From Oscillospiraceae bacterium (GTDB lineage Bacteria > Bacillota > Clostridia > Monoglobales > Monoglobaceae), in NCBI GenBank assembly GCA_015068845.1, contig SVJR01000012.1, forward strand, positions 1 through 39,920: a stretch of DNA of 39,920 bases. Direction: 5' to 3'. Below are positions 22,243-31,033 of the stretch, in pieces. Each line of letters opens with the position of its first letter. Position 1 is the first letter of the stretch. Below the pieces are notes generated by a model. It did not search any database and was not told the origin of the DNA. It was given only the letters and a program-made list of their open reading frames with translations. The position numbers and the translations under genes were made by a program.

Positions 22243-24600
22243 ATGATGACGGAAACAAAAGTAAAGCCGTGCGAAGCGGATGCCAAAAAAGTGTGGCGAG
22301 TACCCAAAATCAGGCTTGGGATTACGGGATATGATGTTTTTGCCAAGGGGATAGGGTTTTTCCTTGCAATGGCTATGCCACTTCCCGGGATGGCGCCGTT
22401 CGGGTTGTCGTTTCTGGCACAGGAACGGAAATTTTCAATTAAAGCAATACTGGCATTTATTGCGGCAGGGCTTGGTAGTATTGTTGCTTGCGACCGCTTA
22501 GGGGCTGCAAAATACATAGGTGCAGGACTTATATATCTTGCTGTTTTGTTTGTGCTTGAGAGGGGTGTCCGCGTGACTGACATTACGGCAGGACTTGCTG
22601 CAGGTGCCGGAGTGTTTGCTACGGGACTGTCTGTAATTTTTGTTCGAGGCTTTAGTGTTACAGAACTTTTGCTGCTTTTATGCGAGGTTGCAATTGTAAT
22701 AGCGGCGTCGCTTATGATGGAGAAAAGTTCGGATTTTTTACAAAAACAAGGATTTTCGGTTCAGGATATAGACAGCGAGACCAAGCTTAGTCTTGGTGCG
22801 GTTCTGGCAATTGCTATACTGAGCCTTAAGCAGATTTATATCGGCTCGGATTTTTCGGTTATGAACTGTGCGGCATCGGTTGTACTACTAATTATTGCGG
22901 CAGGCTGCGGAGCAACATACTCCACGGGTGCCGGAGTGGTTCTCGGCTTGATATGCGGTATTGGCGGTAATTACTTTATGCCGGTTCTGGGTGCGTTCAG
23001 CTTTTGTGGGTTTTTAGCCGGAGTATTTTCGAAATTCGGCAAGGGCGGCGTGATTTCGGGTGTTGTAGTTGCCAATGCGGTAATGGCTATTTATACAAAT
23101 AGTGCAATGCAATCAGTGCTTTCGCTTTTTGAGGTGCTTGCATCGTCGGTTGTGTTTGCATTTGTTCCGGACAGCTATATCGAAGCGGTAAAGGAAATTC
23201 TTTTTATAGGTGAAAATGAAAGAAAAAGTATAAGCAAAATGAAAGAAGGGCTGAGGTCGCGGCTTGCGGCGGTTGCGGCGGCTTTTGAAAATATGTCAAA
23301 AACGCTGGACAAGCTCTCGGAAAAGACTGCTTACGACACGGGCGACATCGCCACAGTATTTGATGTTACGGCGGACAAGGTGTGCCGTAAGTGCCGCAAG
23401 TCACCTATTTGCTGGGGAAAGGATTTTAATTCTACATACCGTGAAATGTTTGAAATGCTGAATGTTCTCCGCGAGGTGGGCAAGCTTGACGAGAATGGCG
23501 TAAGAGACCATTTTGCCGGCAAATGCTTGAATATCACTGCCCTTATAAACGAACTCGGCCATCAGTTCGAGATTTACCGGGTTCGTGAGACCTGCCGCAA
23601 CAGATTGGATGAGAACCGTGAAATCGTGGGCGAACAACTTTCGGGAATGTCAAAAATTCTCGACGGTCTTGCGGAAGAACTGTGTGTTGAAACACGCCCT
23701 GCTGCGGTTTCGGCGTGGGAGGTCAGGAGCAGGCTTGAAAGACGGGGAATAAAAGCTAAGGAGCTAAATGTTCTTCGGGACAAAAACGGTAGGCATAAAA
23801 TTGAAGTGGTGCTGAAAGGAACGGCTCTTAAGGAAAAGCAGAGAGCTTCTCTTGAAAAGCTTATGAAGTCGGTGCTCAAGTGCCCGGTAATGAATACGGA
23901 TGAGGAGCTTTTGGGTAAAAAATACCTGCGTATCTGTTTTTCAGAGGCGGAACGATATACTGTTGAAACCCGCCATGCCACCCGTGCCGCAGACGGAACA
24001 AACGGCGACAACTTCCGTATGCTTCACTTGAGCGAGGGTAAGTATGTTGTTGCTATAAGTGACGGTATGGGGACAGGAGACCGCGCCGCAAAAGAAAGCG
24101 AGGCAATACTGGAACTTTTAGATAGTTTTTTGCAGGCAGGATTCGACAGCCGCACGGCAATGCGGCTCATAAACTCCATAATGATAATGAAATCCGGTGA
24201 CGAAGCTATAGCCACGGTTGATTTATGTATAATCGATTTGTTTACCGGTGAGGTAAAGTTTATCAAGACGGGAGCGGAACCCAGCTTTATAATGCAGAAG
24301 GACGGCGGAGTTGAAACGGTGTGTGCGGCATCACTTCCGATGGGGATAGTTACCGATGCAGAAGCCGATGTTTCAAAACGCAGGATTATGGAGGGCGACC
24401 GGATAGTTATGATTACCGACGGAGTTGAAAGCAGAGAAAACGGCAGCCTGTGGGTGAGTGAGTTCATCCACGAGAACTGCCGTAGCGATAATGAAGGGAA
24501 TATTGCAAGGAATATACTTGATTATGCCATTTCGAAAAACAGCGGTGCTGTAAATGACGATATGACGGTACTGTCCCTTGAGTTGAAAGCTGTGGGATAA
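22243..24600 (+). CDS. spoIIE: Stage II sporulation protein E (PP2C-type phosphatase)
   Basis: 785 residues. Residues about 30-325 contain roughly ten membrane helices. A central cytoplasmic domain follows, with a cysteine cluster CRKCRKSPICWG near residues 383-394 characteristic of SpoIIE. The C-terminal PP2C phosphatase has GDNFRMLHLSEGKYVVAISD, GMGTGDRAAKES, SGDEAIATVDLCIIDLFTG and NDDMTVLSLEL, with the metal-binding Asp residues present. It dephosphorylates SpoIIAA to release sigma-F in the forespore and takes part in polar septation. AAAGGAGAAGG precedes the start. Its presence indicates a spore-forming organism. Confidence 0.96.
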   Translation: MMTETKVKPCEADAKKVWRVPKIRLGITGYDVFAKGIGFFLAMAMPLPGMAPFGLSFLAQERKFSIKAILAFIAAGLGSIVACDRLGAAKYIGAGLIYLAVLFVLERGVRVTDITAGLAAGAGVFATGLSVIFVRGFSVTELLLLLCEVAIVIAASLMMEKSSDFLQKQGFSVQDIDSETKLSLGAVLAIAILSLKQIYIGSDFSVMNCAASVVLLIIAAGCGATYSTGAGVVLGLICGIGGNYFMPVLGAFSFCGFLAGVFSKFGKGGVISGVVVANAVMAIYTNSAMQSVLSLFEVLASSVVFAFVPDSYIEAVKEILFIGENERKSISKMKEGLRSRLAAVAAAFENMSKTLDKLSEKTAYDTGDIATVFDVTADKVCRKCRKSPICWGKDFNSTYREMFEMLNVLREVGKLDENGVRDHFAGKCLNITALINELGHQFEIYRVRETCRNRLDENREIVGEQLSGMSKILDGLAEELCVETRPAAVSAWEVRSRLERRGIKAKELNVLRDKNGRHKIEVVLKGTALKEKQRASLEKLMKSVLKCPVMNTDEELLGKKYLRICFSEAERYTVETRHATRAADGTNGDNFRMLHLSEGKYVVAISDGMGTGDRAAKESEAILELLDSFLQAGFDSRTAMRLINSIMIMKSGDEAIATVDLCIIDLFTGEVKFIKTGAEPSFIMQKDGGVETVCAASLPMGIVTDAEADVSKRRIMEGDRIVMITDGVESRENGSLWVSEFIHENCRSDNEGNIARNILDYAISKNSGAVNDDMTVLSLELKAVG

Positions 24601-24611
24601 CCCACTACGGA

Positions 24612-25199
24612 TTAAAGCTTTTCAAGAAGCTCCATTCGGATAAAGTAGCCGCGGTCGTGACTGCAAACGGGACAGTTCGGCGGAACAGCAGTGCCGCTGT
24701 AAACAAAGCCGCAGTTAAGGCACATCCACGAGGTGGAAATGTCGGACACAAAAAGGCGGTCCTGCTCTAATAGCTCTGCATAACGGGCAAATCGGTCGCC
24801 GTGGGTCTTTTCAATCTCTGCAATATTTCTGAAAATTCCTGAAATCTGAGTGAAGCCTTCTTCCTGAGCAATGTCGGCAAAGTTTTTGTAGGCATCGTTA
24901 TACTCCTCATACTCGTTGTGCTGTGCATAACGAAGCAATTGAACCACCGAGTCGCTGATATCAATGGGATAGCCGCCGTCCACGGTTATGGTTTCACCGG
25001 CAAAGGGTTTAAGCTGGTTGTAAAAAACCTCGGCGTGCTCCTTTTCCTGCCCGGCGGTAAAGGTGAAGATTGCTTCAATAATATGAAGGTTCTGTTTCTT
25101 TGCTTCCGAGGCGGCAAAGGTGTAGCGGTTGCGGGCCTGACTTTCGCCTGCAAAGGCGCGCATAAGGTTAAGTTTTGTTTGACTGTCTTTAAATTCCAT
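24612..25199 (-). CDS. rbr: Rubrerythrin
   Basis: 195 residues. Residues 1-145 are a di-iron ferritin-like domain with ligand motifs FAGESQARNRY, GQEKEHAEVFY and IAEIEKTHGDRF. Residues 155-195 are a rubredoxin-type domain with CLNCGFVYSG and CPVCSHDRGYF. The order (ferritin first, rubredoxin last) is that of classical rubrerythrin, not reverse rubrerythrin. It reduces hydrogen peroxide in the cytoplasm of anaerobes. The start is clear, with AAAGGAG upstream. The gene converges with spoIIE with an 11-base gap and no obvious terminator. Confidence 0.95.
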   Translation of the reverse strand: MEFKDSQTKLNLMRAFAGESQARNRYTFAASEAKKQNLHIIEAIFTFTAGQEKEHAEVFYNQLKPFAGETITVDGGYPIDISDSVVQLLRYAQHNEYEEYNDAYKNFADIAQEEGFTQISGIFRNIAEIEKTHGDRFARYAELLEQDRLFVSDISTSWMCLNCGFVYSGTAVPPNCPVCSHDRGYFIRMELLEKL

Positions 25200-25277
25200 C
25201 TGAACACACTCCTTTTTCTCATAGTTTGTCCGTGCCTTGGGAAATTATACATTTTGACAGATGCGCTGCTATGGGTA

Positions 25278-25306
25278 TTGAAAATATGCTGCATTTATGA
25301 TATATT
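25278..25306 (+). promoter_or_regulatory. Promoter of the DUF2238-bioY operon
   Basis: -35 TTGAAA (25278-25283), a 17-base spacer, -10 TATATT (25301-25306), 32 bases before the ATG at 25338. Confidence 0.8.
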
Positions 25307-25337
25307 TTATGTAGAAAATCAAAAAGGTTGGATTCAG

Positions 25338-26165
25338 ATGTCAAAAAAGATTACAGAGTTTGGGAGAAAGTATAAAAACCAGGTAGAAAAACACAAGGCG
25401 GCATTCGTGGTGTTTGTTATACTGCGACTTCTGGTGGTTCTTGCAATGGTTATTTCGTGCATCAGCGGAAATTACGAGAATTTGTTTTATTGCGTCCTTA
25501 CACTTGTGCTTTTTGCTTTGCCTACCTTTGTTGAAAAGAACTTCGGGATTGAGCTTCCGGGTGCTCTTGAAATTGTAATCCTTCTGTTCATATTTGCGGC
25601 AGAGATTTTGGGCGAAATGGGAAGCTACTACACAAAAATTCCATACTGGGACACGATGCTCCATACGGTCAACGGCTTTCTGTGTGCGGCAATCGGCTTT
25701 GCAATGGTCGATATTCTTAACCGGAACGAGAGGATAAAGTTTAAGCTTGCGCCCATTTTCCTTGCTGTTGTGGCATTTTGCTTTTCGATGACCATTGGCG
25801 TGCTGTGGGAATTTTTTGAGTTCTTCTGTGACGCATTTTTAGGAATGGATATGCAAAAAGACTTTGTTGTAAGTACGGTAACATCGACCTACCTCGGTAC
25901 AAGTACCCACGACCCGGTAGTGCTTGAGGATATAAAGAATGTGACGGTTGATGGGATAGCGTTGGGCGTAGGCGGGTATCTGGACATTGGCCTTTACGAT
26001 ACGATGAAGGATTTGTTTGTAAACTTTATCGGTGCGGTGGTGTTCAGCGTCATCGGGTTTTTTTATGTAAAGACTCGTGGCCAAGGTAAGCTTGTAAAGC
26101 AGTTTATACCCAAGATAAAAAGTAAAAACGGCTTGCCGGAGGAAGACGCAAATGAGAAGGATTAA
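25338..26165 (+). CDS. DUF2238/YjdF-like membrane protein
   Basis: 275 residues with about seven membrane helices. Conserved family marks are YWDTMLHTVNGFL (about residues 108-120) and GVLWEFFEFFCDAFLGMDMQ (about 155-174), which combine Trp, His and acidic residues at membrane edges. The C-terminal helix is followed by a Lys/Glu-rich tail. The role of the family is not known. It overlaps bioY by 14 bases and shares its promoter, so the two are probably made together. ATG 25338 is chosen; upstream open sequence has no family match. Confidence 0.8.
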   Translation: MSKKITEFGRKYKNQVEKHKAAFVVFVILRLLVVLAMVISCISGNYENLFYCVLTLVLFALPTFVEKNFGIELPGALEIVILLFIFAAEILGEMGSYYTKIPYWDTMLHTVNGFLCAAIGFAMVDILNRNERIKFKLAPIFLAVVAFCFSMTIGVLWEFFEFFCDAFLGMDMQKDFVVSTVTSTYLGTSTHDPVVLEDIKNVTVDGIALGVGGYLDIGLYDTMKDLFVNFIGAVVFSVIGFFYVKTRGQGKLVKQFIPKIKSKNGLPEEDANEKD

Positions 26166-26700
26166 TATAAAGGACGCAACCCGAATTTCGGTGTTTGCGG
26201 CATTGATGGTTGTGTGTGCGTGGATATGGATTCCCGGTCCTGTCCCATTTACAATGCAGGCGTTTGGAGTTTTTCTTGCCGCGGCACTTCTTGGTGCAAA
26301 ACGCGCGTGTGTGGCGACTCTTGTGTATATTCTGCTTGGCGCGGCAGGTGTGCCGGTTTTTTCCGGTGTGCGTGGCGGCATTGGTGTGCTGCTTGGCCCT
26401 ACCGGTGGATTTATTTTAGGGTTTTTGCCTATGTCGTATATATGCGGCAGGCTGTGCGGCAAAACAAAAAGAAGCCCTCAAACATTGATTTTGTCAATGC
26501 TTACAGGACTTCTTGGCTGCTATATTACAGGAACGCTCTGGTACGCCGCTGTATATCTTGGGGAATCGGGGAAGTTTGCTGTGGGCACGGCAATAATGCA
26601 ATGTGTTGCGCCGTTTATTGTCCCCGACCTTTTCAAAATATTCCTTGCGGCTTTTATCTCAAACCGCCTGATAAAAAATACAAAGCTATTTGAACTTTAA
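26152..26700 (+). CDS. bioY: BioY, biotin-specific S component of an ECF transporter
   Basis: 182 residues, six predicted membrane helices, the usual size. Marks of the family are PGPVPFTMQAFGVFLAAALLG near residues 28-48, GVPVFSGVRGGIGVLLGPTGG-like stretch near 65-85, and a C-terminal VPDLFKIFLAAFISNRL. It takes up biotin together with a shared EcfA/T module not seen here. No biotin-specific operator is recognised. Its stop codon overlaps the converging tatD stop by a few bases. Confidence 0.92.
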   Translation: MRRINIKDATRISVFAALMVVCAWIWIPGPVPFTMQAFGVFLAAALLGAKRACVATLVYILLGAAGVPVFSGVRGGIGVLLGPTGGFILGFLPMSYICGRLCGKTKRSPQTLILSMLTGLLGCYITGTLWYAAVYLGESGKFAVGTAIMQCVAPFIVPDLFKIFLAAFISNRLIKNTKLFEL

Positions 26701-27470
26701 GACTCCCGGGTTTTGAAAAATCGGATTGCATTTTCGGTTGTAATCCTGATGACTTCTTCAACAGGGAGTCCCTTTATTTCTGCAACTTTTTCGGCAATGT
26801 GGAGAACCAAGCTGCTGTCGTTGCGCTTGCCGCGGTGCGGCTCAGGAGCCATATACGGGCAGTCGGTTTCTATAAAGAGCCTGTCCATCGGTATTACACG
26901 AAGTGCCTCAATTGCACGGCGGGTGTTTTTAAATGTTACAACCCCCGTAAATGAGATGTGAAAGCCCATATCGAGAAGAACCTTTGCGGTTTCGGCACTG
27001 CCTGAAAAACAATGGATAACTCCGTTTGAAATACCTTTTTCACGGAGAATTTCAATACTCTCGCCTTTGGATTCCCTGTCGTGAATAACAACCGGCATTC
27101 TGAGCTCCTTTGCAAGGTCAAGCTGGGCACGGAACCATTTCTTCTGGGTGACGGGGTCGGTATCGTCGTAGTGGTAGTCAAGCCCGATTTCGCCAATGGC
27201 AACAACCTTCGGGTGATTTGCCATTTCCCGAAGCTCGTCCAGGTCGGTGATTGTCATATCCCGCGTTCCGCTGGGATGAACGCCAACCGTGGCATAGATG
27301 AAATCGTATTCCTCGGCAAGGGCAATGCTCGCCCGGGACGATTCCATATCTGCACCGATGTTGTTCACTCTGCCAACACCGGCATCGCGGATTTTTTTGA
27401 TGACCTCACGGCGGTCACCGTCAAACATCGAATCATCAAGATGGGCGTGGGTGTCATATAAAAAGTTCAT
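26697..27470 (-). CDS. tatD: TatD-family metal-dependent deoxyribonuclease
   Basis: 257 residues from ATG 27470. Metal-binding motifs are DTHAHLDD (residues 6-13), GEIGLDYHYDD, PVVIHDRES, GVIHCFSGSAE and FIETDCPYMAPEPHRGKRND, all complete. TatD/YcfH enzymes act as 3'-5' exonucleases in DNA repair and tRNA-end trimming. The start MNFLYDTHAHLD is preferred over upstream options because AAAGGAA lies nine bases before it. It stands 67 bases after the aminotransferase gene on the same strand; a CCTGATT/AATCAGG hairpin lies in that gap. Confidence 0.93.
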   Translation of the reverse strand: MNFLYDTHAHLDDSMFDGDRREVIKKIRDAGVGRVNNIGADMESSRASIALAEEYDFIYATVGVHPSGTRDMTITDLDELREMANHPKVVAIGEIGLDYHYDDTDPVTQKKWFRAQLDLAKELRMPVVIHDRESKGESIEILREKGISNGVIHCFSGSAETAKVLLDMGFHISFTGVVTFKNTRRAIEALRVIPMDRLFIETDCPYMAPEPHRGKRNDSSLVLHIAEKVAEIKGLPVEEVIRITTENAIRFFKTRES

Positions 27471-27537
27471 TGCCATGGTTCCTTTCCTGATTGCAAAAAT
27501 CAGGGCCGATGAAAAATCGACCCCCAATGTATATAAT

Positions 27538-28710
27538 TTACCTGATTTCTTTTACAAATGCATCAATGCGGTTTAATGCCTCATTGATGTTATCAAGGGA
27601 GTATGCGTAGGAACAGCGGATATGTCCCTCGCCGGAATCGCCAAAGGCTGTTCCCGGGATAACCGCAACCTTCTTGCTGTAAAGCAGCTTTTCGCAAAAC
27701 TCTGCCGACGAAAGTCCGGTGGATTTAATGCACGGGAATGCGTAAAACGCACCCTCGGGCTCAAAGCACTCAAGACCCATATCGTTAAAGCCCTTTACGA
27801 TTATCTTGCGGCGGTCGTTGTATTCCTCGCGCATTACTTTGATATCATTATCGCCGTTTCTAAGAGCCTCAACTGCAGCATACTGTGCTGTTGTGGGTGC
27901 TGACATAATTCCGTACTGGTGAACTTTGGTCATAGCTGAGATAACGGCAGGATGTCCGCAGGCGTAACCGAGACGCCAACCGGTCATTGCATAGGCTTTT
28001 GAAAAGCCGCTGACTAAAACGGTGCGGTCATACATTCCGTCAATTTCGGCAATGGAATGATGGTGCAATCCATAAGTAAGCTCGGCGTAAATCTCGTCGC
28101 TGAGCACCCAAATATCTGTGTCGCGCAGGACATCTGCAATCTGCTCTAAGTCCGACTTGGTCATAATTCCGCCGGTGGGGTTGTTGGGGTAGGGCAGAAC
28201 AAGAACCTTTGTTTTGGGAGTAATTGCAGCTTTAAGTTCGTCTGCGGTAAGCTTAAACTTGTTTTCGGCTTTTGTGGTAATCGGAACTGCTACACCGCCT
28301 GCCATTGTGGCAAGAGGCTTGTAGCATACAAAGCTTGGCTCAGGAACAAGAACCTCGTCGCCGGGGCTCAGAACCGAACGCATAAAGATGTCAATTGCTT
28401 CGCTTCCGCCAACCGTAACAACGGTCTGCGTAAGGGGGTCATAATTCAGGTTGAAGCGGCGGCTCAGGTAGTTTGATATCTCCCGGCGCAGCTCTACAAG
28501 CCCCTTGTTTGAGGTATAGTGGGTGTGACCCTTTTGCAAAGAATATATACCCTCGTCACGGATGTGCCAGGGCGTAACAAAATCGGGCTCGCCAACGCCC
28601 AGAGAAATGGAATCCTTCATTTCTGCAACAATATCAAAGAATTTGCGGATACCTGACGGCGGTATGCTGCTGACAGTTTTGCTCAGCAGGTTTTCGGGAT
28701 TGAAACTCAT
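27538..28710 (-). CDS. Class I/II pyridoxal-phosphate aminotransferase
   Basis: 390 residues. The fold-type I aminotransferase motifs are complete: LGVGEPDFVTPWHI near the start, VTVGGSEAIDIFMRS, LPYPNNPTGGIM, SDEIYAELTY, the Schiff-base lysine in SGFSKAYAMTGWRLGY (about residue 230) and the C-terminal Arg in HIRCSYAYS. These are shared by aspartate and aromatic aminotransferases (AspC/PatA-like). The substrate cannot be told from sequence alone. Start overlaps the Lrp-type regulator stop by four bases, so the regulator probably controls it. Confidence 0.93.
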   Translation of the reverse strand: MSFNPENLLSKTVSSIPPSGIRKFFDIVAEMKDSISLGVGEPDFVTPWHIRDEGIYSLQKGHTHYTSNKGLVELRREISNYLSRRFNLNYDPLTQTVVTVGGSEAIDIFMRSVLSPGDEVLVPEPSFVCYKPLATMAGGVAVPITTKAENKFKLTADELKAAITPKTKVLVLPYPNNPTGGIMTKSDLEQIADVLRDTDIWVLSDEIYAELTYGLHHHSIAEIDGMYDRTVLVSGFSKAYAMTGWRLGYACGHPAVISAMTKVHQYGIMSAPTTAQYAAVEALRNGDNDIKVMREEYNDRRKIIVKGFNDMGLECFEPEGAFYAFPCIKSTGLSSAEFCEKLLYSKKVAVIPGTAFGDSGEGHIRCSYAYSLDNINEALNRIDAFVKEIR

Positions 28711-29210
28711 AGTGAGATAACCTCCCTGTCGTCTTCTTTTTCACTCGAGAAAACAACACCGTCATCCTTGTAGCGTTTAAGAACAAAATGTGTTGCCGTG
28801 CTCAGAACGCTTTCCATTGTTGCAAGATGCTCGGATACAAAAAGCGAGATATCCTTTATGCTTTCACCCTCAACGGTAACACCAAAATCATAGCTTCCGC
28901 TCATAAGATTCATTGACTTTACCTGCGGGAACTGATAAATCTGCTGTGCAAGACGGTTAAAGCCGTTATGACGCTGAGGTGTAACCTTAAGCTCAATGTA
29001 TGCTGTAACCTTGTCTTTCGCTGATGGCAGCTTATCCCAGTTGATAACCGCGCCGTATCCCATAATAACACCCTCTTTTTCAAGGGCCTCAATGGCGGCG
29101 GCGGCCTCCGGTACAGTCATTTCCGCAATGGCGGCGACTTGCTCCAATGAAAGTTTACAGTTTTTGTGAAGAACATCAATAAGTTTTTCTGCCTTTTTAA
29201 TTTGTGTCAT
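28707..29210 (-). CDS. Lrp/AsnC-family transcription regulator
   Basis: 167 residues. The N-terminal winged helix covers residues 1-65 (LSLEQVAAIAEMTVPEAAAAI as recognition region, then GYGAVINWDKL). The C-terminal RAM ligand-binding domain covers 70-150 (AYIELKVTP; VKSMNLMSGSYDFGVTVEG). Such proteins sense amino acids. The downstream overlapping aminotransferase suggests that it controls amino-acid use. An imperfect palindrome over its own -10 box is a likely autoregulatory site. AGGAGG precedes the ATG. Confidence 0.9.
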   Translation of the reverse strand: MTQIKKAEKLIDVLHKNCKLSLEQVAAIAEMTVPEAAAAIEALEKEGVIMGYGAVINWDKLPSAKDKVTAYIELKVTPQRHNGFNRLAQQIYQFPQVKSMNLMSGSYDFGVTVEGESIKDISLFVSEHLATMESVLSTATHFVLKRYKDDGVVFSSEKEDDREVISL

Positions 29211-29266
29211 AGCAAGTGCCTCCTGTTTTCTGGCTCAAAAAATTCAAGCCATAAATTTTTTTGATA

Positions 29267-29286
29267 TTTAGCAGTATACCACTAAA
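29267..29286. promoter_or_regulatory. Possible Lrp-type operator over its own -10 box
   Basis: TTTAG-N2-GTATAC-N2-CTAAA is a 20-bp imperfect palindrome that covers the -10 box of the lrp promoter. Autoregulation is inferred. Confidence 0.5.
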
Positions 29287-29301
29287 TTTTATTTAAGTCA
29301 A
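29273..29301 (-). promoter_or_regulatory. lrp-aminotransferase promoter
   Basis: Minus strand: -35 TTGACT (29301-29296), a 17-base spacer, -10 TATACT (29278-29273), about 60 bases before the start codon. Confidence 0.85.
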
Positions 29302-29354
29302 ATAGTTATGTTAAATATTTCATGTCAAAATACTGCTTATTTTTCTTGCTTTTT

Positions 29355-29383
29355 TTGTCAGAGTGTAGTAAAATAATTATAAT
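29355..29383 (+). promoter_or_regulatory. Upstream promoter P1 of the M23 peptidase gene
   Basis: -35 TTGTCA (29355-29360), a 17-base spacer, -10 TATAAT (29378-29383). The WalR-type box abuts it on the downstream side. Confidence 0.75.
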
Positions 29384-29400
29384 TGTAACAAAAATGTAAC
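29384..29400 (+). promoter_or_regulatory. WalR-type operator
   Basis: TGTAAC-AAAAA-TGTAAC matches the B. subtilis/S. aureus WalR site TGTWAH-N5-TGTWAH in all 12 specified positions. It stands before a cell-wall peptidase and a WalR-like regulator gene. It lies just after P1 (a repressing position) and just before P2 (an activating position). Confidence 0.75.
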
Positions 29401-29406
29401 AATTCA

Positions 29407-29436
29407 TTTAAACGGTGTTAATCTTTTGATGATAAT
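29407..29436 (+). promoter_or_regulatory. Downstream promoter P2 of the M23 peptidase gene
   Basis: -35 TTTAAA (29407-29412), an 18-base spacer, -10 GATAAT (29431-29436). It is weaker than P1, and an upstream activator at the WalR-type box would be well placed for it. Confidence 0.55.
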
Positions 29437-29471
29437 ATAAATCCAGAACAAAGTGTCTGCGAGGTGATTGT

Positions 29472-30998
29472 TTGAGTAACAAATGGAATATGCGAAGGGT
29501 CGCAAAAAGTCAGGCGTTTACTCCGGAAAAAATTCTTAAAAGAATAGCAGAATTGAAAAGGTCAGTATTTTGGAGTCTAAAGAATTCTAAAAAATCAAAA
29601 TATAGTTTTAATATATCAGGTTTCAGAAAGGGCCCGTATATCAAGGCTGTCGGCGGTATGTGGAACGAGTTCAAACGGCAGATTGTCGGTGGTGCAGTGA
29701 CCGCGGCAGTGGCGATTGTACTTAGTCTTACGGTCAATGCCCTTAACTGGAGTCTTGGCTACGAGGTAATTATTGACGGTGAAAACATCGGTATGGTTAC
29801 CGATAAGGCAACTGTTTACGAGGCAATTGACGGCGTTAAAACCCAGCTTTGTCTGTTCTTCGGCGAGGAAAGTACCTATGAGAAGCAACCCGTCTTTGTG
29901 CAGAGAATTGTTGCCGAGGACGAGGTTTCGGATACCAAGGCTCTTGAAAATGCTCTCCTTGCCAATGTTGACACAATGGTTGAGGGCTATGCTGTGTATG
30001 TGAACGGCGAAGCACTTTTTGGGGTATCAAGTCAGGACGCTGCGGATTGGGTTTTTGCCAAGTATAAGCAAAAATACACACCTGAGCAAATTACTGACGA
30101 TATGGTGGTTGACTTCTGTGAGAACACCGAGGTTAAAAAGGAGTTTATGCATATTGCACTCCTGAAAACTCCGGAAGACGCACTTGAAGTATTGTCTGAT
30201 GGTACAACAGAACTTGCGGAGTATACCGTCAAGGACAACGACACACTATGGGATATTGCTGAGAATTTCGGTATATCGGTGGAGCGCATCCTTGCCCTTA
30301 ACGATGATATATCCGACAAAATCAAAGCCGGAATGAGAATTAAGGTCGAACAGCCGGTGCCTCTGCTTTCTGTCCGCAGCGTGCAGACGGTGGCTATGAC
30401 CGAGGAAGTCCCCTACGAGGTTGAAAAAATCAAAGACGATACAATTTATGAGGGCAAAAGCGTTGTTACCCAAAAGGGTAAGGAAGGCACGGCGAAGGTC
30501 ATTGCCAGAGTTACCAAGGTAAACGGCGTTCAGACAGGAAAAGACGTTCTTGAAAGTGAGACGGTGACGAAGCCTGTTAAGCAGGTTGAAAAGGTGGGAA
30601 CTAAAAAACGGCCGCCCACAACCGGTTCGGGAACATTTGTCCGTCCCACATATGGCAGCCTTTCGTCAAGATACGGTACACGGTGGAACCGAAGCCACCG
30701 TGGGATAGATATCGCCGGTTCATATAATTCGGATATAAAGGCGTCGGACGGTGGCGTTGTAACTTACGCCGACTGGATGTCAGGCTATGGAAATTATGTG
30801 GTGATAAACCACGAAAACGGCTACGAAACCGCGTACGGACATTGTGCGTCGCTTGATGTAAAGGTTGGCGACCGTGTTGCTAAAGGTGATGTTATTGCCA
30901 AAATGGGCAATACCGGCAGAAGCACGGGCACTCACCTTCATTTTGAGGTGAAAAAGAACGGCGAGTATGTAAACCCGCTTGAATATGTGGGTTATTAA
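29472..30998 (+). CDS. LysM-G5-M23 cell-wall endopeptidase
   Basis: 508 residues. A basic N-terminus (1-70) is followed by one membrane helix (about 76-94). The outer part has a LysM domain at about 249-292 (YTVKDNDTLWDIAENF), a G5-type domain about 305-375 (VPYEVEKIKDDTIYEGKS), then an M23 (LytM) metallopeptidase about 385-505. Zinc ligands are in HRGIDIA, HCASLD and HLHFEV. It should bind peptidoglycan and cut peptide bridges during wall growth or sporulation. TTG 29472 follows GAGGTGATT. The WalR-type box upstream and the regulator gene 35 bases downstream tie it to wall homeostasis. Confidence 0.93.
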   Translation: MSNKWNMRRVAKSQAFTPEKILKRIAELKRSVFWSLKNSKKSKYSFNISGFRKGPYIKAVGGMWNEFKRQIVGGAVTAAVAIVLSLTVNALNWSLGYEVIIDGENIGMVTDKATVYEAIDGVKTQLCLFFGEESTYEKQPVFVQRIVAEDEVSDTKALENALLANVDTMVEGYAVYVNGEALFGVSSQDAADWVFAKYKQKYTPEQITDDMVVDFCENTEVKKEFMHIALLKTPEDALEVLSDGTTELAEYTVKDNDTLWDIAENFGISVERILALNDDISDKIKAGMRIKVEQPVPLLSVRSVQTVAMTEEVPYEVEKIKDDTIYEGKSVVTQKGKEGTAKVIARVTKVNGVQTGKDVLESETVTKPVKQVEKVGTKKRPPTTGSGTFVRPTYGSLSSRYGTRWNRSHRGIDIAGSYNSDIKASDGGVVTYADWMSGYGNYVVINHENGYETAYGHCASLDVKVGDRVAKGDVIAKMGNTGRSTGTHLHFEVKKNGEYVNPLEYVGY

Positions 30999-31033
30999 AT
31001 AAAATAAAATATTCAGACCGGGAGGTGCTGATT

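Noticed and set aside
24612-25199. Reverse rubrerythrin
   Set aside because: The rubredoxin domain is at the C-terminus, as in classical rubrerythrin.
26697-26700. Possible error at the overlapping stops of bioY and tatD
   Set aside because: Both proteins end at normal family positions; convergent overlap of a few bases is common.
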